Shown in pieces: positions 48,331 to 60,229 of a stretch of DNA of 64,000 nt. How positions within the stretch are numbered: position 1 is the stretch's first letter; each line of letters opens with the position of its first letter. The translations under genes and the position numbers were made by a program. The stretch is taken from contig CM075942.1 in NCBI GenBank assembly GCA_038030265.1, positions 12,296,029-12,360,028 of the forward strand. The letters run 5' to 3'. The notes beneath the pieces were generated by a model. That model was not told the origin of the DNA. It searched no databases and was given only the letters and a program-made list of their open reading frames with translations. This DNA is from Corythucha ciliata. Taxonomy: Eukaryota > Arthropoda > Insecta > Hemiptera > Tingidae.

Positions 48331-49117
48331 GACGAAATAAAATCAAACCAGAAACAACAAGTTAGGTGGGAAAGAGTTACAATTTTTAAATAACGGTTCG
48401 TGGAGAGGGGGAATTTCATCATGTGTCCCCCTTTTTCATGCATTACGGCCCGTTCTGTGAAAGAGGCAGGATCTATGTTGGACAACGAAACGAGTACTGA
48501 GGCGAAGACCTGCTCTCGGCAGATTCAGGCAATATTCGGTCAGCCGTGCAAGTGTTAAGTATTTGGTACACGTGAAATGTTCCGTGTGTTCCCTTCCCCC
48601 CTCCCCAACAGATCGCTGAAATTCTCGTGCGCGGCGAGGATGGGAGGGCATGGCATAAAAAGCCATACGTTGAAATACCGCGAAGGGAGTAAAATTCAGT
48701 ATGAGTTTGACGCCTATTAGGTCATTTCTATAAGCTTAATTGATCAATTTTTGGCGACCATCCAGATATTGGTGGTTGCGCCGCCCCCACCACACAATCT
48801 GCAAATACTTGGTTGACGTAAAAATACAGAAATTGTCAATATCGATACTACTCACGGGCTACATGACTCGGAAAGTGAATTCTTAGCTGAAATTCCTGTT
48901 TGAATTTCAGAAAATCGCCAGCCAAAACCGGGTGTATGATGTTAGCTATTCAACAAAGCAACGCTCAGAAGTCTTCCTTGTTTGAGGTTTCAATCACGGC
49001 TACTTTTTTTTGCCTCATTAACAGCAATTTCAGTCGAGAGATCGTGCTGGGTGCACTCGCTCCCTAAGAATGAATCCAAAACAATTGTTCACCCCCTCCC
49101 CTCCCTGCACCCAACAC
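48331..49117. other. Intergenic DNA, nothing recognised
   Basis: Includes a C-rich tract near 48595. No domain-bearing frame. Confidence 0.5.
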
Positions 49118-49228
49118 CTCATGTCAACCATCACCAACGGCAAGGTTGACGACACTTCAGCATAGAGAGCACCCGCAGGCAACAATGCCTCGACTCGAGT
49201 CATTCCACGTTTTCCCATCACCTCTGAC
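49118..49228 (-). CDS. Candidate internal exon, unknown protein
   Basis: Minus-strand frame with protein-like composition (EVMGKRGMTRVEALLPAG, then ALYAEVSSTLPLVMVDMR). It lies between an acceptor-like CGGTTGAG preceded by a pyrimidine-containing tract and a weak donor-like GTGTTG. The frame is open well beyond these borders, so they are uncertain. Not recognised. Confidence 0.25.
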
Positions 49229-50359
49229 CTCAACCGGTAATTTGTGATTGAGAGAATGGTGTCAGGTGTGGGGGGGGGGGGAAACATGAGAGAACAAGCC
49301 TAATTACTAGATATAGGCAGGTGATTGTAATTTGTAACAGTATGTATAAGAAATACAACTTGTTTCCCCTGTCCAATTAAAATAAAACGAACCCGCAAAC
49401 GTCACGAACGCAAATTGACAAGCAAAAAAAAAAACATGCAAATAGTAAAATTTAAGTTTCCGGTTCACCCAAGGAGGGAGTATAATTATACAGTCAATTA
49501 TTTAAATAATTAAATCCTACGCTTTATGAGATTGTTTTATAAAAAGCATCCTGAGGCGTCAGCCTTCGGTTGCAAAGATGTTTTTTGTTTATCCCACGCC
49601 CATTATATAGAAAAACAACCTTGATACTTCATTAAAATATATAAATTTCATTGTGGTTGAACACCCCAAGGATGTTCAAAGAAAGCGACAAATTGATTTT
49701 TATTGGTTTTGATTTAATAAATCCTTGAGAGCAATACATTTTTTTAAAGGTCGGTAAAATCCAATAAAAATACAAATTTCTACAGTTTTACGGAAAACCA
49801 TGCAGTTACTTACAGTTTGAGACTCGTTTGGGCACTGGCTAGGACCACTTTGCCATTAAAAAAAAAAAAAAAAGTAATGGTAGGAGGAGTGAAAGTGAAG
49901 GGGTTTGGCTGGGAAATTTTGTGGGAGGGAAGATGATTGTGACAGGTATGTTTTTCTTTCTTTTTGTTTTTTTGACCTTTTGAGATGGCTGGGAGGGTGG
50001 GATTGGGTAGGGAGTTGCGTGATTTATTGTTTAAACACATTTTTCTGTACAATGGTTGACAGGTAAGAAACACGTTTAGAAGAGTTACAGAAAGAGAGAG
50101 TTTTTTTTGTTAATATTATTGCACAATGAACAAGAACGTCACGACGTACGATGACATGTGTGTTCCCTTGTTACGTATACTGAAGGTATACCGGAAGTTT
50201 TTTTTAAAGTACTCAGGATACATCCAGTATACGTACAAGAGGTCACACTCACTCAACGGAGGATGCGCCCTCGGAAAATCGGAAAAGGTGGGGCTTGTTG
50301 TGACGCCCTGGGTCCAGAAAAAAAATAATAATAACGAAAAATTAGTCCGTCTTTATTGG
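49229..50359. other. Intergenic DNA, nothing recognised
   Basis: G run near 49269, poly-A near 49860. No gene was recognised. Confidence 0.5.
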
Positions 50360-50990
50360 TGGCCGTTGGGCTGTCTTTCTTGGCGACGGAGACGAAATTG
50401 GAAGGATGTGGCCTCCTCTGAACCGCTCACCGTCCTCTTTTTGTGGGCTGACTGCGGTTTGGTGAGTCTCGCTCCCCGCTGGTTCCGCCGGACGATCAGC
50501 TCCCGACCTCCGACTCAACCCGACAGACATCTCCAGCAACCCTGGCGCGGAACAACGGAACAGAGAGCTGTGGGGAGGGGGGTCAGAAGGAGAGAAAGAA
50601 AGAAAGAAAAAAAAAAACCACGAAAGAGACTCCCCCGTTTCGAAGCGCAAATACCCGTCGCGTCATCCCCCCACAATATACGGCAGCCATCCCCACCACC
50701 CCTCCTCACAACCCTTCACCAACGGATTTCCACAGGTTTCGACGAGTTGCGCGCGTCGATCTCTCCAACATTTCCAACACTGAGAAAACGGAACACGCCC
50801 ATCGCGTAGGGGAACTTGTGCCGCCCGCGCCGCCCCTACTGTTCATCCCCACTCCGGCTTTAAAGCTTTTTTTTTAACATTCCTTTCTTTTTTTTTATCC
50901 ATCGGATCATGCGGGACTAGGTCCTGCGGGGGCGATCGTTACTTTCTCCTTCCTCTACCCGTTCACCGCCTCCGACCCGATCCACCTCTA
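50360..50990 (+). promoter_or_regulatory. GC/CpG-richer block, possible gene 5' region
   Basis: This ~600 bp block is clearly richer in G+C and CpG than its surroundings. It contains a consensus donor GTTTG|GTGAGT at about 50460, preceded by ~100 bases of open sequence. Plus-strand (50126-50809) and minus-strand frames are both open, as expected for CpG-rich DNA, and neither shows a domain. A leader exon or CpG-rich promoter is a reasonable guess, no more. Confidence 0.3.
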
Positions 50991-53505
50991 GAGAAGCTCC
51001 AAACCTGCAACATGAAACGATTGTCGTTCAAAGGGGATTATTGTTCTTCACATCGCTATGACCCAATAAATTTGGCTATCACTTGGGTTCTGGCAATAAA
51101 ACCACTCGGGTTTTTATCGGTTCATTGTTACAATCTGGTAAAGCACCTCACGGTACTCTATTTAACTATCCTTTTCAAGCCTACGATCATTATTTTACAT
51201 TGTTTGTTACTGTAATTACCGTTTTAGTTGATATAATAATGTAACAGTGTCTCGTCATAAGTTGTAAAAACCTACATTTAGTTAGTTTTTCTCTTTTTCA
51301 GTCGATATAAAATGTTCTTGTAAGTTATTTATAAGTATGCGGAGTGTGGACCGAATCGATGCACGAGATGCCTCTAAGAGGACGTAGATGTGAGAGGGGA
51401 GTGGAACCATTTGAGTTTAATAGGCGTTATCACAGCTTTAGAACTCTCACAGAGAGCTTTAATGATAAACCTCAAAAAAACCTTCTTCGGTCACAGAAAA
51501 ATCTGTCAGGTGGCCCAATAATTATGATCGTGTCTATAGGGACCTTTCAAGCTCGTTTTTCTGCAATAATCCAATATTCACCTCTTCTCAGCCGCTTAAA
51601 AAACTGTGGGGAAGAGACAAATGGCGCCCGAGAAGAGCCCCCCCCCCCCAACAATATCACACTCAAAATAGGAAGCCTAAACAATAAGCCCCCCTTACTT
51701 GTTTCCGAGCGACTCTTACTGGTTTTTTGATTGCAATGGACCACTTTCCCTGTTCATATTCTAAATCTGTGGCAATAAAAAAAAGCGTTTATGAGTGGAT
51801 TGGATGAAGTTCTGAGCCTAGTTGCAGTATTTAGGACATAAGTTTGAACAATTTAAGCCTTCTGGGGGACAATGAACTCGTTGCGGCAAATTTAACGTAC
51901 CGGTGGTTAAATTGAAGCCCATGATCGGTATTATGAGGAATTTCATTCTCTAGCAGGGTGTCCTGAGCCCAACGGGGGGCGGCTTGTCTTCAAGAGAGGC
52001 AGTGCTTTTGCCACTACAATCCATCCGCCTTCACGCGACCTTGGACCCCAAGCCGTGTGGACAGTGGTCCAACCGTCAGAGTCAATAAATATTAGACCGA
52101 GGAGCCCACCGGGGTTGGAATGAGGCTAACTCGCTGGTTCAGCAGGTGTTACAGTAGCAATAAAACGGTCAAGTCCAACAGTTTTGACGTGAAATGGTTA
52201 ATCGATAATCAGCGTCGTGCCTCATAATTACTTTTTTTTTATAGATTGCACAGTTAGAGATTACAGTAGAAGGCAAACAGTTAAAACAGTTTTAAATATT
52301 TCTTTTTCTTTCTCTTAACCGAGCGACCACAAAGTATCTTGTTTGATGGTCGTTCCGAGGGTATTTAACATTTTATAGGGTAGTAAAACAAAACTTTAAG
52401 AACCCAACGTTTTAAAACTAAACAAGTAAAGACTTTGGGTGATGCTGTTGTGCTATAGTGGAGCTATGGGGAGGGGGGAGAAGCCATAAGCAGTGCTTTA
52501 ACAAAACAAAAAAAACTGTTTCTACCTTTGTTTCTTTTGTGGATCGTTACTTCACTGTTCCTCCTCAAAAAAAAAAGTTAGGAGTACAAACTTTGATTTA
52601 TGATTCCAAGTGTGCTTGATATCTGATCTTGCCATGTCAAATTTCCCCCCCGCCAGTATTTAACTTCGCGACACCTATCAGTCGTCAAAATCGCCATCAA
52701 TAATTTTGTTTACTTGAAATCATTGTAAGTGACATCATGAGATGTGGAGTGGGGTGGGCGGGAAGGGGGAGGTTTTTTTTTATGAGGTCGTTACCCAGGC
52801 TATAGTTAATTGCGAGCCTCGTTATATTTTATAGATTTCACGGTTAATGTCGCTTTAATGACATTTTGAATAAGTTTATTCTCAGCGGCGGCGAATTATG
52901 GGCGAGGTTTTTTGATGGTGGGGTGGGAGGGGCGCTAAGGGTCACGTTTAATTCATCTTGTAATTACGACTTTATAGTTTTTTTTTTTAAAATTTATTAA
53001 TAATGTGAAACGTTCTTCGGCTACTTTGTTTTTAGTTTGGAATGCTGTCGTAGCAGTGCAGGCGTAGCACACGCTCTAGTGTGGGGCTCGTCCAACTGAT
53101 TTAGATCCTCGACGTGGCTCGAAGCATCACACCGTGATATAACAGACATTTTATTGATTTAACTAAAAATTATCCCCACCCACAACAAAAGCGGTGCTAT
53201 AGACTCGCTTTTCAGTCCGATGCATGAAAAAATTAATAAATTAATAATGTATCCCATAAGAGGAAACACTTGCAAGTAATTGACTCTCTGCTTTCCTATT
53301 TACACCCCCCCCCCCACAATTAATCATGACAAGACCATCAAATCCTAACGATTTGCGTCAAACTAAATTTGTAAATTTGACTGGTAGGACCTATTAATAC
53401 GATCTCACAAGCGTCTCCGAACCATTTTATTCTTTCAAGGACAAGGTAGTTCCCCACCGTCAAGACCAAGCGAATGTGAGGCAGATTGCCTAGCTTCACG
53501 GTAAC
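50991..53505. other. Intergenic DNA, no gene recognised
   Basis: Contains short C runs (about 51637 and 53307), poly-T tracts and unassigned frames. No array or transposon ends were recognised before 53506. Confidence 0.5.
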
Positions 53506-54173
53506 TAGTGACGAAACCGGTTTCGGTCTTAAGCCCGGACCGGACCGGATTCGGTCCTGGTCTTTTTGTCCGGGTCGGTCTTAAATGACTTAAAGATAAA
53601 TACAGAAAATGACTACAGGAGTTCGTTTCGTGCAAGAACAGCGTGCATCTGATGTCTCAAGTTTGTTCAAATGCAATGCCGTGACATACACAAGCATCAA
53701 AGCAAGGATCAGAGACTTATTACAGGGGGGGGGGGCGGAGTTATCAAAAACCCTCCTACAGAATACCCCTACTGATATCCAACCCCCCCCCCACCAATTT
53801 TCAGCGATTCGACTGGCCCTACTGGCCTATTAGGGGTAGTAACCCCACTCTTGGATCGGATGTAAACGTGTTGCAAATGTATTCCCTTCTACAGTGGGGC
53901 ATTTTCGGGCTTAATAGCCCACAAAATGCATACATTATAGCATTGTGAGCAGTCAGTTTCGAATTATTATTTCGTGAAAATTTTCCAGCGACATTGTATT
54001 TAAGACTAAAGAGAAAATCGGTCCTTTTCGGTCCGGTCCGGTCCTATTAAGATTTTTTTTTCGGTCCGGTCTTCGGTTCGGTTCGTTCCTGGTCCAGGTC
54101 AGACGTTATTATTTTTCTGTACGGTCCGGTCTTTATCGAAAAACTGGACCGGACCGGACCGATTTCACCCCTA
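53506..54173. mobile_element. hAT-type non-autonomous transposon with perfect 8 bp duplication
   Basis: The octamer ACGGTAAC flanks both sides exactly (53498-53505 and 54174-54181). The left end reads TAGTGACGAAACCGGTTTCG. The right end, reverse-complemented, reads TAGGGGTGAAATCGGTCCGG. Both subterminal regions are crowded with GGTCCGGTCC / GGACCGGACC repeats, possible transposase-binding sites and also able to fold back. The element is 668 bp with no transposase. The 8 bp duplication and TAG.G ends place it in hAT. Confidence 0.9.
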
Positions 54174-54634
54174 ACGGTAACCTTTAAAACCTTTCCAAGG
54201 CTTCTAGGTGTGGGGGCGATTTGCATCTTCAAGGCTCGTCCACTTGGCCTTGTAATGAGATGTTCATTGAGGGCATGAATTCATAGTCGAAAGTATTTAG
54301 GCCGGGCGGGGGGGGGATCCAAAAGATAAATCCACGTTTTGGGGAGTAGTTGACGAATGAATAGTTGGTTTGATGGATCGACGCCTATCATTTCAATGCG
54401 AATCGATTCATCATTTCCTCATTATTTCAATCGAAGTAAACTCAGAGCAGGTGCGTAGCTCTTTGATCCACAAGGGTCACAAAAATCGAGATTTTATGTG
54501 GGAAAAACTCAAATGTTCCCACTGTTTCCACTCGACTGGCTCATCGGAGACTGGGGTCACGCCCACGATGTGCGCTGTGCTAATTTTTGGATTGTTCTAG
54601 TGAAATACAAAAGAAATGGTAGTTTCATCCACGC

Positions 54635-56134
54635 CAGGGGCGTAGCCAGCCCTTGATCTATGGGAGGGCAGTTTCAATGGAGATATAGATACACTATTCA
54701 GGAAAGAGTCCTCAACAAATACATAGTTAACTGATAGTCCTTCAACTCAGAACTCGGCGCTGGAAATCGTCGAATTTCCGTCAAAAACTAACATTTCGGC
54801 TGAATAACTTTTGTTGTAGCCTTCTTTCCTGGATTTTCTGTCCAAACAATGACAATTTTTCTCATATAAGTGATAGTTTTGCAGCAAAACTTTTTAATTT
54901 TTGTTGTAATTGAGTCAATCAAACCAGATCCTTCCATCCTAAAGACGAATAGTTCCTCGTCAGGAGCTCACAGACCTGTAAACAGTCAAGTTGTAGTCTT
55001 CAAGAAGCTTGATGGCCAGTTCTTGATCTTAGGAAAGGGGCAGACTCAGAAAAAGGTGAAACTTCCCTTCCCACCTGCTCCAATGCTCTAAATGCTGCCA
55101 AGTACTTCAATGCTCGGTATAATATGCACCTAATGATTCCTGGCACTGTGGGCTGGACACGTTTAAAAGGCACCCTCCGGGTCTGAGGATTTGGTGACTA
55201 CTGTTCAAGATCTAACAAAGTTGAGCTTCTAGCAAGCAAAAACCCGTGAAATCATCTTTATGAAAAAGCCAAACTGACAAAATTAGGATTTTTACAGAGC
55301 CAGAATCAGAAAATTAGTTGTTTAGTGAGGCTAATCTTTCAAACTGTTCATTTCCATTAGGGGACCACACGAAAACGGGTATTGAACTCTTCCGAAACGC
55401 ACGAAATGGGAGTTTTTAGTGTGCCAGGCAGCACGAAAGTGAATCAAGGGAGAAAATCCCTCGAAATTGTCGTTATTACCAGCCAGAATCGCGTACAAAG
55501 TTTATTAACGTACAATTTGTGGTTTTTGAGTGAGACAACTCAGCTGGATAGGGGGATTTCAGCCCACAAAAAACCGCAAAATCGAATTGCCAGTGAGTCA
55601 TACTCATGAAAGTGTTATTTTTTACACGCGTTTTGAGTGGAACCCACAAAAATGGGATTTTAGAGAGTGGGACTCGCAAATATGGCTTGTTTGGTGAGCC
55701 GGACCTACGAAAACCTTATTTTTTAGTGACAAAAATCCCCAAAATTGGGGTTTCAATAAGCGAAATTGGACAAATTGGTTTATTAATGAGCCATGCCTTC
55801 GAAAATTAAGTTTTAGTGGGTAAAATCTGCGAAATTAGTCTTTGAATCAGCCAATAATAGCGAACATGTGTATTTTTCATGTGGCATGCACCGCGAAATT
55901 GGTTTTTAGTGAGAGAGACCCACAAACATTTGGTTTTGGCGAGAAAAACCCTCGAAATTGGTTTTATAATTAATGAAATTCCAGATTTTTTGTTTTTAGT
56001 GAGCCAGACCAGTGAAAAATAATGATTGACCGGGGTGGCCCTGTTGGTTTTGGCAGACGCCTCAATGTGGCTACAATTTAGAGTCTAGGGGAGGGCAACT
56101 ACTCCGAAAAGGGCCCCGTCTGGCTGTGCCAATG
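54635..56134. mobile_element. Array-carrying element with CAGGGGCGTAGCCAG terminus
   Basis: The left end is CAGGGGCGTAGCCAGCCC. An inverted, weaker match lies at 56118-56134 (reverse complement CATTGGCACAGCCAGAC). Both are followed inward by a GGGAGGGC-type run. The element would be 1.5 kb and holds the family E array. The flanking octamers do not match, so the right boundary is tentative. Confidence 0.45.
55200..56010 (+). repeat. ~31 bp minisatellite array, family E
   Basis: About 25 units of 'cgaaaatgggttttttagt' plus 'gagccagaccca'. Measured neighbours between 55620 and 55830 are 29-32 bases. Small plus-strand frames inside it are repeat translations. Confidence 0.75.
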
Positions 56135-59100
56135 CTATTTAGCATTATTAAAGAAAATTTAAAAACCAATTCAATGTTTTCAAGCCCGCTTTTGAGGCAA
56201 ACTGGATCTATTTAGTAGTTTTGTGGCTTATTTTCACTGAGGCGTCAGCTTATAACCAGGAAATGACAACGTTAATTGCCAGTAATTGCGACATTTGTGA
56301 GCCCACTCATGATACGATGGAATTTGATGATAAATGTAACGTTCGATTACCCCAGAATCTCAAATTTCCGCGTTACGAACGCCCGGAATTCTCGAATTGA
56401 GGCAAATATTACTTTTAATTGAGGGATTGAACAGAAATTCCAAGTTTTGTCCCCGGGGGCTGATTTAATGGTCAGGAAAACTAATTGTTCAGGGCCGATT
56501 AAAATATTCAGGACCACTCAGCTGTAAATTGGGTAGTGGGACGGTGTAAATAAGAGAAAAATACTGAAAGTTTGCTAATTCTGCCCTCTTTGACAGAGCT
56601 GGAAGAACAGGGCGGTGGATAATTCGTTCCAAGAGTGCTGATAGCCAGGATCGAAGCCTGTTGAAGTGGTCTTCCTCAGTTGCCAACAATAATGCCCCAA
56701 TGACCCCCAGAGTTTTATCGATTTCTTGCCGGGGGGGGGGGTGACGTTGGGGGAGCCATTTCTCAGGGGTTTTTGGACTTAATTCAATGCTAAATAGTCA
56801 GTCTCAAGTCATATTTTACTTGTGGGCTACCACGAATCATAAATTCAAACTATATTGTGTCCAAAAAAGTGATTTTGAGGGGAAGTCTCTAGCCAAACAA
56901 TGACGGAGACCAATTTGTAGGTTTAAAGCCCGATTATTATCAATGTTTGAAACGGAATAAACAATTTTAATTGGTCCAAAGCCTGAAACAGGTGCAAACA
57001 TGAATAAAAAAAGGGGCGCTGCATGACATGTTCAACCCACGGGGAAGCCATCCTTGATGCTGCCTGAGGAGGCCTCCCTCAGCATGGGGCGCCTTCCCAT
57101 GATGTCCTAGATCGCGGAATTCGTAAATTACACCTCACCACAACCCCCTAAGTGACTGTATCTCAGAAGCAAAAGCACTTGTAAGTTGCAACTGTATTCC
57201 CAAGGGGGTAGCAACTATACCAAGCCACAATCAGCACTACCTACATTATTACAATACTTTTTTGGTTATAAATATTCACGTACAGGCTATTTATTTAAAA
57301 TTTTGACCCCTCCCCCTCCGAGTACTTTTTGGGAAAGTTTGGCGCTGTAAAAGCGCTTTTTCTCTTAAACGCATGACAGCTATGAAGATTCATAGCTTAT
57401 TCTGACGCGTTCGTGAGAATTTAAGCAACCCCTCCTCCTCCACGCCCAATTTAAAGCATTGCGCCTCGTAAGCAATATTATTAACTGTTAACATTAACAT
57501 CTACGTCCGTAACAGGTAGTTAAGAAACCATGCGGTAAAACGTCACTTGACAGTTCTAAAACCGGTTGATCCTTACTTTCTTGGACTTTTATGGCTGGCA
57601 GACGGAGTCGAGTCACTCTTAGGCTAGACCACTGAAATCCTTTTATTTCTCCGACCTCTTATCCAGACAGTGTCACGCCCATGCCCAAGCTTCTAACCTC
57701 AACGGCCTTCACACCATGAAGCTAGGCAATCTCCCTCACAACTGGCCTGTCTTGAAGGTGACGATCTACCCAACATGCGCCTATTCCGTTAGGGGGGTCC
57801 ATTAGTAGACGGAGTTCCGGTTTTTGAACGTCGTCGGGATATATTTTATAATGAAAACACTTGTGGTTGTGTCGGTGTGGTGAGGGGGGGGGGTTATAGC
57901 ATACGAAACAGTTAGTTAAAGCATCATGAACACGTCAGTGTTTCTCAATGGGACTGTCAAGCGCCTGTCAATGACTCGGAAATGCATCTCTACCTTTCTT
58001 TACCATGGGGTGGGGTGGCTTGTTTGGCTTAATTTATATCACTAAATCTTAAAGATACGACACTATTATATCGTGTGGTGCATGAGCGACCACCGGCTAC
58101 GTAATTCCTACAAAAAATTCCGGCCACAGGGTGTTCAAGGCAGGGAAAATTACAACAGGGAGAATATGGGAGTAAGCCATAACCCACGGTTCAACCTTAA
58201 TAAATACGATACGCTAATTAAATGTTAAACACTAACAAATCCATGCGATAATATTACTCTCTAATGACGCTTATATAATTAAAGTTACCGTGTTTCTCGC
58301 TGTTTTTAAGCCTAAAAGTACACATAAAATGTCAGATTCACAGAGTGAAAGTAAAAAGAAAAGAAAAAAACTGTTCTCCGCCTGAAACTCGTACGCTGAC
58401 TATACACACATACAAAAGGTCCTACCCCGCGCAAAACACACCCTTCGAGAAATACGTAAAACGATAAGAGGGGAGAGGGTGGCAGTGTGGAGGGTTGAAA
58501 TCAACGCTAAATCCTCCTCCCCTACACACCTCACCCACCCATAATTCTCCCCTCGACAAGGGGTGAAAACAAGGAGGGGGACAAAATCCGCACCCTTCTT
58601 ACATTTTCGACGTTTCCGAGCTCATCCCTTTCCAATTTTAAAGTCGGGTTTGGAAAAAGAAGCAGTGCTGTGTGGAGGGAGGAGGGATCTTCGTCGATGA
58701 ATTCTCATAATTATTAAAGAAACTTGCCGCTCATGGTAAATTAGATTCGTCTCCTGTAAAAAAGTAAAAAATCGATTAATTCATCATTCTGGTTAGTAAT
58801 TAAGTACATTTTGTGTACGTACCGTTTGATTCCATCATTTTTTTCAACGTTGTGTCATCTATCCTGAAAAAAAGTGACGTTTAATCCGCTGCTAAAAAAA
58901 AAAACCTTGTCTTCGACGTGGTTTTACTTCAATTTCAAAGACAGAAATACAGATAGTGAATGACCTTGATGAAATTTGTCTTCAATTCATTCGATCCACC
59001 CCACCTCTCCACTCCTAACCAACTTCTTTACCCTTCAACCCACACTATCAACTATCAGAGTGAATTTTATTTATTGGAGAACTTGGGGAAAGAGAGAGAG

Positions 59101-59307
59101 AGAGAGTGAGGGACGAAAATGAGAGCTTGGAGGAATATTTCAATTCGTTTTATTGATTCTCTTGCTTTCAATTGAAAGCCAACTCACGAATAGTCAGTTT
59201 TGATAAAGATCAGTGGAATAAAAATCAAAAACTGTGTTGAGCAAAGCGAGTGTTTGGGGGGGGGGGGGAGAAATCGTGAGAGTGATTTTCGCTGGGACCT
59301 CCCACAG
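56135..59307. other. Intergenic DNA, no gene recognised
   Basis: A minus-strand frame at 56489-56689 (EEDHFNRLRSWLSALLER) looks protein-like but has no supporting borders. G runs occur near 56730 and 57887. (GA)n lies near 59093. Confidence 0.4.
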
Positions 59308-59378
59308 TTGGGTTTCAAAATGACGGCTGTTTTGGACATCATCGCGACAAATTTAATGGGCCCAGAAGGAGGAGTTGG
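59308..59378 (+). CDS. Candidate exon with possible start codon
   Basis: CCTCCCACAG is a good acceptor and GG|GTAAGAG a good donor, 71 bases apart. The open frame between them reads LGFKMTAVLDIIATNLMGPE, followed by GGVG. It may start at the ATG at 59320 or be read through. Codon use looks coding, but the exon is short and no homologue was recognised. Confidence 0.3.
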
Positions 59379-60077
59379 GTAAGAGAATCGACATCCGCTA
59401 ATTATAGTCATTTTACGAAACATTCACTGCGTTTTTCAAGGAAATTTACCTTTTTATGAAGCTGAGCCACCACACGCTGCACTGTTCGCTTGTGTTTCAA
59501 TAGCGGAAATAATGTTTTGAGCTGTGTATCCAAGGAGTACCTGATTACTGAGTCGAAGCATCGCGCGGTTTTCCTTCTTCTACGCTTTCACCGACCCGGA
59601 AAAATGCACGGAGACCTTGGGATTGACCTTTTTGATTAATTAAAACTCCAATGAAAAAACTCAGCGTGAGTAACACAATTTTACACAGAGGAAACCGTTG
59701 ATGGTTGTTGGCTACTGACAGGGAAAGGCGGAGTTACTCCATGAGGGGTGAAGCCGGTGACTCTCCCTTCCACTCAGGGGCCAGTCCTTTAAAGTAAAAA
59801 AAAAAAAAAAATGAATAAAATATATAAATATACTGTTACTCTTCTCGGATTCTAATGAAATAAAGATAAATATTTAATGGTACCATGGAGCCCGTAACCT
59901 TTTTTTTTCTCTCTCTCAATCCTACTCCATACCTTTAGACCCCCGGCATTTTATGTTAATGCAGTTATTATACACGAGACGTTCAGCAGTAAACTTTATT
60001 CTCAATGGATATGTGTCACTTATAGAAAGGCGCGAAGTAAAAGATTCTTTCGGAGATGCCTTGATCCCTTCTTTTAC
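59379..60077. other. Intergenic or intronic DNA, nothing recognised
   Basis: Unclassified sequence with a poly-A tract near 59797. No gene was recognised. Confidence 0.45.
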
Positions 60078-60229
60078 CTGTAAAAAAATTTGTTGATCGT
60101 TACGACGATTAAATAAATTGTAATGCTTATATCGATACCGCCCAAACCCTTCCGCATCATCCGGTGATTCGACGAAGGGGGTGACATCGCCGTGGTCGCT
60201 CGATGAATGACATTGCTCGGTGTCCAACC
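60078..60229 (-). CDS. Candidate internal coding exon, unknown protein
   Basis: On the minus strand a TTTGTGCAG acceptor lies just above 60229 and a TTACAG|GTAAAAG donor below 60078. They enclose 152 bases open in one frame. The peptide is polar and acidic with aromatic residues (HSSSDHGDVTPFVESPDD, then GRYRYKHYNLFNRRNDQQ), a credible protein segment. The length is not a multiple of three, so it would join exons in different phases. No domain was recognised and no partner exon found. Confidence 0.45.

Noticed and set aside
50126..50809. 227-codon open frame as a gene
   Set aside because: The opposite strand is open too. The second half is Arg/Lys/Pro-rich from a CpG-rich and purine-rich tract. 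I kept only the CpG-rich block as a weak regulatory candidate.
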